Below, piece by piece: positions 30,251-40,665 of a stretch of DNA of 64,000 bases. How positions within the stretch are numbered: position 1 is the stretch's first letter; every line of letters starts with the position of its first letter. The notes under the pieces are model-generated. The model worked only from the letters and a program-made list of their open reading frames with translations, was not told the origin of the DNA and ran no database searches. Source of the DNA: Acanthosepion esculentum. Taxonomy: Eukaryota > Mollusca > Cephalopoda > Sepiida > Sepiidae. The DNA lies in contig OZ038485.1 of the NCBI GenBank assembly GCA_964036315.1, forward strand, positions 102,102,841 to 102,166,840, in the 5' to 3' direction. The translations under genes were made by a program, and so were the position numbers.

Positions 30251-32720
30251 TCTATTGTAGGGTCATATGAGAACCACATGTTCTGCAGTAGTAATGGGTT
30301 TGTCTCCAGCAAAATGGAGCCTGTCACTATTCAGGCTGGTTTTAAATTCCTTCTCTAGTTAAAGGGCCTAGTCAACTCTGAGAGAAATTCATGCTTTTCT
30401 CAAGGATGATAGTGTGAAATGAATGTGAATAGCATCAGCTGGAAATTGAACACTGTTCATCAATTCCATTTTTCATATCAGTAATCAACCTCACGTCCAG
30501 ATAATATGTATATTTATGAAACCATGTTTTTGCATGAATTCTTTGTCCTTTGAAGGTGGATCAATATCTTTCTTTTTTTTTTATTTATTCAAAGCATTTA
30601 ATTGATTTAAGAAGCTTGCTTATTCCCAAAACTTTCTTCTTATGCTGTCCAATAGCTTTACAGCAAATGATAGACATTTTCTATAGTCTCTCTTCTTGAA
30701 CAAGTAAACAAACTCATATCTGCCACATTCTTTTTATTGGCTCCTCTTTAAGATTTGTTGCTTTTTAATCTCTTAGAAAAAAGATCACCTTGATTCCTTT
30801 GCTATTAACGTATCTTTATTGAATTCTTTGTTTTCGCTACTTAGAATTATTTTTCTTTTCTTTCTTTCTTCAGTTTGCATCTTAATATGATTTTATAGTT
30901 TTTTGGTGTATGCATAGCAGTTTCTTTTCTTTTCATTTCTCTCTCCGTCTCTTTTTAGTTTTTAAGACTTGTTGAGTCACTCACATCATGCAAGCAGGTA
31001 TAGCAAGTAATAAAAACATACAAAGAAATAACACTAAAACATGTTAAATTGTAAATTAAGATCATATAATTTTTATTTATGTGTATTATGTGAACTGATA
31101 TCTGTGTATTTTAGTTATGTGTTTTAAGGTTGTATGTAATAGAAAGTCACTTCATCTTATGACAAGCAAAGTGCCGAGGAGGGAAAATGGGTGTCTTGAC
31201 TCTTTGAGGATCCATAGCAAAGAGAGTGAGTTCAGTGTTTTTTGGCACAAAGAATTCGTTTCTCAGGCAGGAAAATTTTCTGTTGCATGCTGGGAAAACT
31301 TATTTTGGTTTTATTTTAAACAAAGTTTTAATGTTATTTGTTTTATTTATGATTAATATTTTTATTTTTATTTATTAGTAATAATATCTCTACAGACTAA
31401 AACATGGATACCTATTTAAAATTACTCTTTTTGTTCATCTTACTTACTAATATTTTTTTATATTTTAACACGTTTCTATAGCAAATATATACTTTATTTG
31501 TTTAATTTTGCATAATGAAAATTAAAAACATTTGTTATGAGAGAAAAAAGAAAACTAAGATATTGACAAACGTAATGTTCTTTTTCCTGATATCGAGATA
31601 AAATTCAGTTTGTGAAAAATATAGTAGTAAAGTACTCTTATATTAGTCATATCTTATATAAAGATATTAAAATTTTGACGATTCTTATCCTGCTTATATC
31701 AAACAAAATTCATCCATTTTTCATTATCTTTGGCTCAAATCTTCTTCATAATTTTAACCAAATTTTGAACTTTCTAATTTTCAATGTTGAAAATATATTG
31801 TCTGTGTTCTTCCAGACTGTATTACATATTTTGGCAGTAAACACATTCTCTACTGAGACTTCAATCATAAAATTAATCTACCTTGTCTTTTAAACATCTG
31901 CTCTCAAACACTTCAAGACTGCAATTTTGTCAACAGATATGTAATGGATGTTGCCTGACTTCCTACCTCATTTTCTTATATGTGTAGCATTGCATCTCAG
32001 ATCAGACACCAGGTTCATTTGCAAGGTGCAGCTTCTTCCAGTCAAACACTTGCATCTTAATACAAGGAAAATAATTATTTGGCCAGATTGTTAAACTAGA
32101 AATAAAACCACAAGACAAAATTATAGCAGTGTGCAAATTTTATTCAGCTGCAACCTTCTCGTAAAGGTGAACTGTCTAATCAACATGTGCCTTTCTTTCA
32201 TGAGGCAGTCAAGTGGTCTTCTGTTTTGCTAGGTTGTTAGGGACCACTATTTTACAGAGAACCAGTCTTTTTTGTCCTGTAAGCTTTCGTCTAAAAAAAA
32301 ATGTAATTTATCAACAATCCAGGGTTCTTAGTCTGCTCCACTCATCTTGTTCTTGTGAGCTCCACTCCACTCAGCTGACCTTCTTTGTCAAGACGATAAT
32401 TGTGAAAACAATTTCTGTAACATCCTGCAGATGTCTCCTTAACAAGATATCAGCTGACAACTGATATCACTACATATGCTCTGTCAGTGGGGCCTAGACT
32501 ATACTGACTGTATCTTTTGCAAGAGGGTAAGAACCTGGTTCCAAAAGGAACCACCTATGTAGTAAATATTTACCTATCCCCAAACCAAATAAATGCTTAC
32601 AGACTCAAATATAATAAATGAAGAACCAAAAACAGCAACAACAAAAAAAAAGACAGATTTTGATATGTCATAGAATCAAACACCCCAACCTAATTTCATG
32701 TGTTATTGAGTACCTATTTT
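30251..32720. other. 2.5 kb AT-rich stretch without supported genes
   Basis: Contains a diverged repeat of 24.6-24.7 kb (about 30,655-30,720), poly(T) runs and several short frames (31,117-31,356; 31,612-31,893; 32,213-32,464), none with recognisable motifs or paired splice signals. It is the longest interval here without an assignable element. Confidence 0.4.
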
Positions 32721-32724
32721 AGAT

Positions 32725-32845
32725 TAGTTCAGAATTAGAAAGAGTCAGCTGAAATTTTTTGGACACATAATGAGGAAAGAGGGCTTGGAGAATTTGACAC
32801 TCACAGCTAAATCTAATAAAGTAGAAGGCAGCAAGTCATTGTTAG
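32725..32845 (+). pseudogene. LINE-A C-terminal fragment
   Basis: 'IRKSQLKFFGHIMRKEGLEN' followed by 'LTLTA', where an 18-bp replacement precedes GAAGGCAGCAAGTCA. A short relic without flanking LINE sequence. Confidence 0.75.
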
Positions 32846-33612
32846 CAACAGGAAACCGAATTGTGTAATATTGCCAAAATATACTGAAAAAAAATATGTC
32901 CAATCATACAAATCTTTTTTTTTATTATTTGCTGAGTGATTTGCTCATGTCTCATATTACTTTTTCTTCTCAATTATTGTGGCATGCCAAGGATAAGACA
33001 GTTGGAATCAAAGGAGGAATAGATTTGTTCTCATATCTGTCCTCTGGCAAGTTTCTGAGATCAGATAATTGCCAAAAAAACATTCAATTACATAGTGATT
33101 GATTTTTTTTATCATACCCCAGATATAAGTTAAATAGTTGGAATTTCATCTGGAAAAACCAATGTTATTTAATTTGCAAAAGACAAAATTATTTTTACAA
33201 TTCAAAATACATTTCGACTTCAAAAAATAACCAGAGTGTTGATATTCTGTAAGAATAAAACAAATCGAACAAGCAATTATTTTTCTTTTTTTTATTATGG
33301 CTGTAAAATTAAAACTATTTTACCTCAATCATCAATCTTATCAAGGTCCAGTTAGTCCATGTGATACTAGTTTCTTTAAAAACATATTCAAGTGTTAAAA
33401 TGGTTTGGAAATTTAACTTTATATTGCATTGATTTTATCAGTCAAAGAAACTCTTTTCTTTTTAATTTTAATAAAAATAATCATGGGATGGGGAAAACAT
33501 CGGTATTTGTTGAGTGATCAGTTGTTGGTAAATTTTGTATGATTTAACAATAGAATGCTTAGAGAAATTGCCTTTGCACATTTTGAAAGAAAAAAAAATA
33601 AGCAGTACTCAC

Positions 33613-33779
33613 TAATTTGCCAAGACTTTTTATTGTATTCACTGCAGTGTCTATTCTTTGACTGTTTGCCAAAAGAATAATTTTATTCAATATTTGATTT
33701 CTAGACTTTGAAAACATCTGTGTTCTTCTCTTCATTATTGTCAGCATTTTTGTTAAAAGTTACACCAACTTAATTTTCT
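33613..33779 (-). CDS. possible host exon (minus), start-codon containing
   Basis: On the minus strand a good acceptor (TTGAATCTTTATTTTCAG ending at 33,780) and a strong donor (GTGAGT starting at 33,612) bracket 167 nt. All three frames stop just after the acceptor, but an ATG at 33,747 opens a frame to the donor with 'MKRRTQMFSKSRNQILNKII' and 'SQRIDTAVNTIKSLGKL'. This would suit a first coding exon with some 5' UTR. The sequence is not repeated in the window. I do not recognise the protein; chance remains likely. Confidence 0.25.
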
Positions 33780-34075
33780 CTGAAAATAAAGATTCAACAC
33801 AAATCTAAATAAATAGAAATTACTTCAATAGCCAATATCTAATCAAAAGTGGGTGTGACCACAAAAGAGAGAGCAAGAAAAAATAATCCACATATATAAA
33901 ACATAATGTCTATTAAGATAAAGACTTTACTGCATAACACAGCCACTCCTTGCTTAATGGCAGGAGTTTCATTCCAATGAGCTGGTCACTAAGTGAGAAA
34001 TTGTACCTGTATTAGTATTTTAGGTGTATGCAATAATAATGGAGGTTTCATCAGTGACAGACACAGGATCATTTA

Positions 34076-34103
<28 letters not shown>
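34076..34103. repeat. T tract (poly(A) tail of the minus-strand LINE-B)
   Basis: About 28 T, directly at the 3' end of the LINE-B copy to the right. Confidence 0.9.
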
Positions 34104-34106
<3 letters not shown>

Positions 34107-34925
34107 CGTATCACCCCAAGCAAGGCTGGTAGCCACTATCATGCATGGGGTTACAGAAGGGTTGGAGAAAGAGCAGATAGGAGTGGTAAAGGAGAGGATG
34201 TGGAGAAAGAGAAGGACGGAGGGTCGATCAAGGCAAGGGGGGTTACAGAAGATTTGGAGCGAGAGCAGATAGGAATGAAAGATGAAAGGATGTGGAGAAG
34301 GGAAGTGGATAGATCAAGGCAACTGGAGATGACGATTGATGCTACACTTAAACCGTTGGAGATTGTATTTGTCAGGGAAACAGTAATAGGGAAGGGAGTT
34401 CCATAGGCAAGATGTGTGAGACATGAAGCTATTGGAGTAGAAGAGACGTCTACATCTAACAGTTTCAACAGTGAAGGGGTGGGAACGGGATGCCAGCCTC
34501 GTAGGACGTTTAAATTCACGAGGCCTAGGGACAAGCGAAAGCAACTCCTCGGAGCAATTACCGTGAAAGTACTTGTAGAAAAGGCAGAGCGATGCAACAT
34601 CGCGTCTGTGAGAGAGCGACTGCAGACGAGATGACAGATCAGGGCCAATCACATTGCATATCCGTCTCTGGATCTTATCAAGAACCCTGAAGCAACCAGC
34701 AGGGGCCCCAGACCATATGTGGCAGCAATACTCCATGCAAGGGCGAATGGTCAATTTATAGACTTGGAGGATCGATTCCGGGGAGAAAAATTTCCTGGCT
34801 CGGCACAGGGAACCAACTTTTCTTGCGGTGGATGATGCAACTGACTCGATGTATTTGTTCCATCTCAGATCAGCGGACAGCGTGAGACCGAGCAGCCGCA
34901 GAGAGGAGAAAAACAGAGAGAAGTA
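34104..34925 (-). pseudogene. LINE-B, longest open copy (RT C-terminus)
   Basis: A continuous minus-strand frame of roughly 200 codons ends at 34,314: 'LTLSADLRWNKYIESVASST', 'ARKVGSLCRARKFFSPESIL', 'TIRPCMEYCCHIWSGAPAGC', 'LDKIQRRICNVIG', 'LQSLSHRRDVASLCLFYKYF', 'HTSCLWNSLPYYCFPDKYNL' and 'INRHLQLP*'. This is the end of the RT and the C-terminal domain of a Jockey/CR1-like LINE. It is truncated at its 5' end, so it cannot move alone. It is less AT-rich than its surroundings and has no stops, so it is probably the youngest LINE-B here. A ~210-bp 3' UTR and poly(A) tail follow. Confidence 0.85.
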
Positions 34926-35225
34926 TTAAATGGAAGTAGGACTAATAATAGAGAAGATATGAAAAAAATGTGTTCTTGGATACTGTCAATTATCAGATAG
35001 GATTCTTAGTTAAACTGAAAGAGAAGTCATTTAATATATTTAGTGTAGTTGGGTATGCACTGGCAGTACAAAGTAAGGAGGAAGAAATTGAAAAGTTTTA
35101 CTGCATACTGGACAATACCAATGCTCAATGCAAATCGCAGGAAATTACAATCCTTATGGGAGACCTGAATGCCAAAGTAGGGAATGGTGAAATTCTTCAT
35201 GTGTCATGTTCCTTCAGGACATAGG
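34926..35225 (+). pseudogene. LINE-A endonuclease fragment
   Basis: Frame with 'AVQSKEEEIEKFYCILDNTN', 'AQCKSQEITILMGDLNAKVG'. GDLNA is the conserved metal-site motif of the APE-type endonuclease that nicks target DNA in non-LTR retrotransposons. This is the only endonuclease piece of LINE-A in the window. It stops abruptly where a minus-strand LINE-A 3' end starts. Confidence 0.8.
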
Positions 35226-35660
35226 CAATCATGGCTCTCTACAATTTCCTCTTCTTCAATGCTCTGTTGTTCATGATGACGGTAGTCTTTGAATATAGAA
35301 TCCAGAGGTTGGCAGTGAATATTTCGAAGACGGTAGGGAAGCATAGTTCAGGTTAGCAGTGGATATCTCGATAAAGTAGCAGAGCGTAGTTCTTCCTTCT
35401 GTTCTGGTCATCTTTGGTTCTGACAGGTTGGCATTGGACATTTGGAGAGAGTAACCAAAATGGCCGCCTTTATACATGACGGATTGAATATTTCACGTCT
35501 CCTGATTGGCTAACCTTCTTTTGGGGAACTATAAAGTGAGTAAAGTCATTTGGGTTGGATCACTAGTATATAATGGTACACAAAAATTGTAACAGTTTTG
35601 TTTTTTGCTATTGTTCCCAAAATTTGTTCCACCATCCATTTACATAAGCTCGCTAAGTAT
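35190..35660 (-). pseudogene. LINE-A 3' end (minus), split by a 343-bp insert
   Basis: The minus strand gives 'KCSVE..LCKWMVEQ' equivalents at 35,615-35,660 and 'EIVESHDCLCPEGT' at 35,200-35,264. Between them lies an unrelated insert (35,265-35,607). Confidence 0.65.
35265..35607 (-). mobile_element. LTR-like insert with promoter-like TATA boxes
   Basis: Interrupts the minus LINE-A end; TGCTC/TGCTA at the joints fits a decayed 5-bp duplication. On the minus strand it has two TATA-like boxes (CACTTTATAG, ATGTATAAAGG). Its + strand starts TGTTGTTCATG. A 68-codon minus frame is unrecognised. Solo LTR or unknown short element. Confidence 0.5.
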
Positions 35661-36451
35661 GTGTCATATAGGAAGAAAATGTGTAACTACTGACACGGAA
35701 GTTAGTGTGACACTCTGGACTTATGAATATATATCTTTCCTGCCAGGTGTATAAATAGCAGTGTCAGGCTACTGACTGGAGTGATTATTGAGTGTCTATT
35801 GAGTGGAACTATCCAGTCAAATTAGTGTGAATTATTGTGTGTTGATGAGTTGTTTTGTGATGTCAGTGAACACTTGTTGCCACTTTTGTAATGTCAATGA
35901 ATACTTGTCACTTTCATAATGCTCATTTTAGTAGAGACTTTGTAATCACAGATACAACTATAGTAATGCCATTGAACAATACTGGTGTCAGACACTTTTG
36001 AATAACACTCACAGTAATAGTACTTGTTCGATAATACTTTCTCAAAAAGTAACCACTGAATAGTGATCCGGATAGTAATCCATATAGTGATCACTTAGAC
36101 GCCACACTAATTCCCATATGTACATTTCCTTTACCATCACGTGATCTACTTATTCAAAATGGGATTGCTTGTGTTTGCTCTCTGGTGATCTGTGTTCAAA
36201 CTCCAGTGTCGACACACACTTTATTCTTGTATCACAATTTGGTTTTTGATTTAGGATTTACCGGACGTTAAGCCGAGCCACATTACTAACAAGGTATTCA
36301 CTGAAATGGTTAATTATCTCTGGTTGACTTTTACTTCTCTGTTCTTGTACAGCATTTATTTGCGATTGCAATTAAATACTGTTTTATTTTAACATTGAAG
36401 TATCGAGTTATACTTAATCATTAAAGGCCACCATACGTCACAAAATTATGT
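35657..36451 (+). repeat. LTR-C-related repeat, split by a nested LTR-C
   Basis: Outer element 35,662-36,446: starts TGTCATATAGGAAGAAAATG (like LTR-C TGTTATATAGGAATAAAGTG) and ends CGTCACAAAA. Flanking GTATG/TTATG match at 4 of 5. A TATA-like GTGTATAAATAGCAG lies near 35,750. The middle is interrupted by an opposite-strand LTR-C copy (35,853-36,236). After the insert it continues TTGGTTTTTGATTTAGG to GTATCGAGTTATACTTAATC. Confidence 0.7.
35848..36241 (-). repeat. LTR-C family repeat, copy 3 (nested, minus)
   Basis: 35,853-36,236 matches 16,416-16,864 in reverse: TTTTGTGATGTCA at the left, CTTTATTCTTGTATCACA at the right. AGTTG/ATTTG at the joints (4 of 5) suggests a 5-bp duplication. It is inserted in a related LTR-like element, giving the order of events. 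Confidence 0.75.
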
Positions 36452-37771
36452 TACAAAGCAAATAGAACAAAGCAGCAGGACCAGATGTAATTATAATAGA
36501 GATGCTGGCAGCCTTAGAGAATTTCAGCTTTGACAAAATTACAGAAATTATATATACAACAGCAGTGATATACCAGAAGACTTGAGTAACTCCATTTTCA
36601 TAGTGCTATCTAAAAAAAAACCCAGATACAAACAAATGTGAACTCCATCAGACAATCAGCAGAATGAGACACACAAAAAAATGAACCAAATTCTGATGAC
36701 TGGAACATGTAGCAGAATTAGACCAGAAATGGCGCAAGAACAGTGTGCTTTTGTTAAAGACACTGGGACAAAATATGAAATATTCATACTCAGAATATCA
36801 GAAAGAGCAATAGAAATGCAGAGAGATGTATATCTGTGTTTTATAGATTTAGCAAAAGCATTTGATAAAGTACGGCACAAAGAATTGTTTGAACTGCTAG
36901 GTAAGCTTGATTCATTTAGGAAAAATATTAGAATAATCCAGAACTTATACTGGATTATTAAACTGTCTGAATACAAATAGAAAATTTATTCAGTAAATAT
37001 ACAAAAATAAAAATATGTGTAAGACAAGGATGTGTCTTCTCATTGGACTTATTCAAATGTTACATTGTGATCCTGAAAAAATTACAAGTCCTATCGGGGT
37101 TTATTATTGGCAGACACAATCTTAAACATATAAGATAGGAAAATGACACAGTATTAACAGCAGGCACAGAAAGGAAACTACAGGATCTCCTCCAGAAATT
37201 GAGAAGAAAGAACTAAATATCAGTTGTAAGAAGGCAGAACAATGCAAGTCACAAATTGAACATGTCACAATCAAGCAAGTACAAAAATCTATATACCAAG
37301 AAAGTGTTTTAACAGAGTATGGAAAGTGTAACACCAAAATCCAAAGGCACACTGGAATAGGAAAAGGTGCCTTCCAAAAGCTAAGCTAAGTATTAAGAAA
37401 CAGGAAAAGAATAGAGTACTAAGCTGTTATGTAATATCAGCCCTCCTAGATGACAGTGAATGCTGAACAATCTTTTCGCAGTTGAAGAAAGGGCTTGAAG
37501 ATACAGAAATGTTGTTCTACAGAAGAATACTGAGAATACTATGGACTGAACATGTGAGCAATGAGGAAGTTTTAGGGAAACAAAAGGACACTTAGAATCA
37601 GAAAGAGATAGTTGAAATTTCTGAGGCACATAATGAGGAAAGAGGGCTTGGAGAATTTGACACACAGAACATATTGAAGGCAAGAGAGACAAAAGAAAGT
37701 AGTGGGTAAGGAAATTGTGGAGAGCCATAAATGCCCACGTCCTGAAAGGGCATGGCACATAGAAGAAGAAT
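36452..37771 (+). pseudogene. LINE-A reverse transcriptase and C-terminus, longest copy
   Basis: Broken frames cover most of the RT: 'KAAGPDVIIIEMLAALENF' (36,470), 'CELHQTISRM', 'EQCAFVKDTGTKYE', 'LCFIDLAKAFDKVRHKELF' (the RT AF(D)K motif, open 36,681-36,980), 'RQGCVFSLDLF', then the catalytic box, where YADD reads '*END', two changed codons (about 37,126). After it come 'TERKLQDLLQK', the post-RT region and the terminal 'RAINAHVLKGHGT*' near 37,760. The clade is probably RTE-like, judged from style; a phylogeny is needed. Inactive. Confidence 0.85.
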
Positions 37772-38799
37772 AATGAGTTTGTGTCAACCAGCTTCACATA
37801 GCTTTAATGTCATTTTCTGTACCATTAGTAATATTTCTAATTTATTTCTAAATGTTTATACAGTACTGTAGTGTATTGAACCGTAAATGTAATGAACAGC
37901 TTTGAAGATCAGCTCTATATATTGTACATTATAAATTAATCTCAAATTAGATTAGTTCAATTACTAATTTGCATTAAAAAAAAATTCAAAAACATCATTT
38001 ACTCACTTCCATTTATTAGACATTGAATTGTATCACTTTGTGTCCTCCATAGTTTGCCTGACTTTTTGACCAACCTAATGAACATTCATGAGTGTTCTTA
38101 AATTTAAAAATGTTGTAGAACCAATAACATTATTGCTTTTGTATATAAATACTTGTTACAAAATAAAATCCTTGCATTTGCCTTGATAAAGTCCCTTGGA
38201 GGACAAAATGCGTCAGCTAAGTTTTCCTTTTGACTTTATTCATTCTATACATTACTTCCATTTGCATGCTGTAAATACAGTACATGCAAAATTTTAATTT
38301 GTTTGTTTTGATTCATTTTAAAGAAAGAAAATGATTACAATCAAAGTTTCATACAATATACAAAAGTGAATGGTTGGATACCTTTTTTAAATTTTTTTTT
38401 ACAAGATTTTAAAGCTGGTTGTATGTTTGTTAGGTGATCATTAAACAGGTAAGCTGTTTAAGTGACGAGTGGCTTTTAATATATTTTGTCTTTAACTTTT
38501 GTTGTACTCCTATTATTTCCCTTGCAATGACATCACTATTGAGTAAACTGAATAACTGACGATGCCAAGATGTTTACAAAGCTGGGATGTGAAAAGTCTA
38601 ACTCGATGAAAAGGCAGAGTACAACAATAATAATTTGTAAACATTACTTGTTTAATTAAGACTCTGTTAATAAGCAAATAGATAAAGTTAAAATATTGAG
38701 TGGAAAAAAAACAAAATTACATTTTCATGAAGTTAGAAACTTGTGAACCTTTTGTTAATGAAAACAAAGTTTAATATTGATGACAAATGATAAAAAGTA
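37772..38799. other. no recognisable gene
   Basis: AT-rich. It contains a PLE-style hairpin near 38,181 (separate entry) and otherwise nothing I can name. Confidence 0.4.
38181..38216 (+). ncRNA. hammerhead-like / PLE-type hairpin remnant
   Basis: CCTTGATAAAGTCC, a short loop, GGACAAAATGCGTCAGC. The GTCC/GGAC stem pairs perfectly. The word order matches CCTTGANNAAGTCC...GGAYRAAAC at 50,545-50,580 (minus), so the two are one family. Core bases deviate from the hammerhead consensus. Confidence 0.35.
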
Positions 38800-39682
38800 T
38801 TAGGTTGTCACACATGAAATGACGGACTTTATAGGAAATGAATAAAACACTTCTGAAATTTTAAATAACTTATAGGCACAATACTGATGAATGACTGTTC
38901 TCCAATGTAATTCTAAATTGTTAATCCCATCTTTAAAAAAAACTCTCATCCTTTGATGTGATTTTTTTAACAGTTCAAATGCTTTGATTACCTCTTCCTT
39001 ATTGGAGAATGTTTTATTGCATATGAAAAGCTCAAAATACTTAAATAAGTGATAATCAGTAGGAGGTATATCAGGTGAATACAGAGGATGAGGTGAAATT
39101 TCATAATTCAGGCTATGTATCTTTTGGACAGTGGATTGCGAAGCTTGCGGTCGTGCATTGTGCACATCAAAATTGGGCCATCCCTATATGACAAGTCTAG
39201 GATGTTTCTTTTTTAACTTTTCGTGCATACATGCAATTTCTCCACAATACAAGGTTGCTGTTATTATTTTCCCTTGAGACAAGAATGAATACTGAATAAC
39301 TCCTTTGAAAGACCACCATACAGTAACTTTTTAGGGTGCAGTGGAGGTTTTGTGTATTGTTTTGGTGATTTACTTGCATCTAAGCACTGGCTTACTCTCT
39401 TATTGTTGTCAAAGAGTATCCACTTCTCATCACATGTAATGGTTTGATGCAAAAATGGTTCTTTTTCCTCAGTTTGTACTCGTACAGTAAGATTACTCAA
39501 CATTGTTTCATTGTAATCATTTTCATTGGGCTTGTGAGTAACAAGATATTGAAAGAAAAATTAACTGGAATCAAAAAGAGTCAGGAATAAGTCAAAAGTT
39601 TTTATATACTATGAAAGTTACTTCATTAAATGACAGGATCAATAATCAACACAAAATGTGTCATTTTATATATGACTTAATA
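38798..39682 (-). pseudogene. mariner transposase relic with TIR
   Basis: Minus strand: 'TITCDEKWILFDNNKR' (first catalytic Asp, about 39,430), 'HPKKLLYGG', a frameshift near 39,195, then 'VHNARPQASQSTVQKIHSL' where active mariners have an Asp before Asn (second catalytic Asp lost to His), 'PHPLYSPDIPPTDYHLFKYF' (third Asp) and 'FSNKEEVIKAFE'. A TIR-like TTAGGTTGTCACACATG begins at 38,800 after a TA. A decayed counterpart (GTCATTTTATATATGACTTAA) ends near 39,680. The N-terminal DNA-binding part is missing, so the element is internally deleted (about 0.9 kb against the usual 1.3 kb). Confidence 0.85.
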
Positions 39683-39756
39683 TATTAAAAATTTTATTTT
39701 ATCAATTAATCTTATTTAATTACTTAATACTTATATATAATATATATAACTTGTTT

Positions 39757-39925
39757 TTTGTTATTTATACTACTTTTATAGGAGCTATTGCCCTTATCTT
39801 TGTTGTTGTTATTACAGTGTTTAGGCCGCTGTACCCTCTGGCCTTCTTCAGGTGCATATTGTTCTGGGTAACCGAAAGGAATTCTGAACTGAACCCTTTA
39901 TTTAATCTACTAGAGTAGACTATAG
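39757..39925 (-). mobile_element. PLE end with hairpin (minus)
   Basis: Minus strand: TAAAGGGTTCAG, CTGAAGAAGGCC, GGGTACAGCGGCC, TAAACACTG, matching the terminal unit at 46,225-46,395 with decay (GAAACGTTG has become TAAACACTG). It faces the plus-strand copy at 40,080-40,240 across a tRNA-like segment. Confidence 0.7.
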
Positions 39926-40080
39926 AACAATTCCCTAGTGGATAAAAGCATTGGTTTGTGAATTTGCTAACCTAGTGGTTGTAAGTTCAATCCCTGGGTC
40001 AGCAGTAAATACTTGCACTCGATGGAAACAGGTGACCAACAACTGAACAATGCTAAGTAAAATAAAAATTAGACGCTATC
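39926..40080 (+). mobile_element. tRNA-like head joined to a PLE end
   Basis: CCCTAGTGGATAAAAGCATT (A-box-like) and GTTGTAAGTTCAATCCCTGG (B box GTTCAATCC) lie about 40 bp apart, as in a tRNA gene. The following text (GCAGTAAATACTTGCACTCG, GGTGACCAACAACTGA) runs into the PLE end at 40,080. A similar arrangement is seen at 46,110-46,225. Confidence 0.6.
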
Positions 40081-40240
40081 CATAGACATGAGCAGTGGAA
40101 TAAGAACAGTCTACCCAGTAATTTAAATAAAGGGTTCAGTTCAGAATTCCCTGTAGGTTACCCAAATTGATATATACTTCAGGAAGGCTGGAGGGCACAG
40201 CGGCCAAAATGTTGTGATAACAAAGCAAAGATGGACAATA
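40080..40240 (+). mobile_element. PLE end with hairpin (plus)
   Basis: AGACATGAGCAGTGGAATAA, ATAAAGGGTTCAG, TTCAGGAAGGCTGGAGGG, CAGCGGCCAAAATGTTGTGA. The hairpin spans 40,178-40,214 with stem GGCTG/CGGCC (one G-U pair). Core words are decayed (GAAAC has become AAAAT). Confidence 0.75.
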
Positions 40241-40500
40241 ATATATATATATATACGATAGCATTCTTTTGTTGTAAGCTTTTATTTTAATAAGACGGAG
40301 AAATTATACACATGAAGTAAAATAAACTTAAATTAATACTATAGATCAGAGATAGATTATATTAAGACCCAGCAACCATTCCTTTTATTTACAGAGGGAA
40401 GGTTGCTTGGATTTAATATACAGGATCTCAAGCACTCTAATGGGAGTCTGAATGGGCTCTACTGATAAGTGAGAAATTTTTTTCACGCTATTTGAATTTA

Positions 40501-40665
40501 ATGTGGAACTAGAACAGTGAGTGAAATAAAGGGTTCAGTTTGACATTCCAACCACCTGAAGAAGGCAGGAGCGTACAAATATGGCAACAAAGATGAGGAC
40601 AATAGTCCAAATAATGTAAATTATGTACATAATACCTCATCTCAGAAATATAGGCAATATGTATA
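40501..40665 (+). mobile_element. PLE end, hairpin deleted on its 3' side
   Basis: GTGGAACTAGAACAGTGAGT, AATAAAGGGTTCAG, CATTCCAACCACCTGAAGAA then GGCAGGAGCGTACAA, followed directly by ATATGGCAACAAAGATGAGG. The stem II 3' strand and GAAACGTT are missing, a clean ~20-bp deletion. The rest of the tail (CCTCATCTCAGAAATATAGG) is intact. Confidence 0.85.

Noticed and set aside
33950..34020. MITE resembling CACTCCTTGCTTAATGGC-type elements
   Set aside because: Only one end-like stretch is visible and no inverted partner was found within 1 kb.
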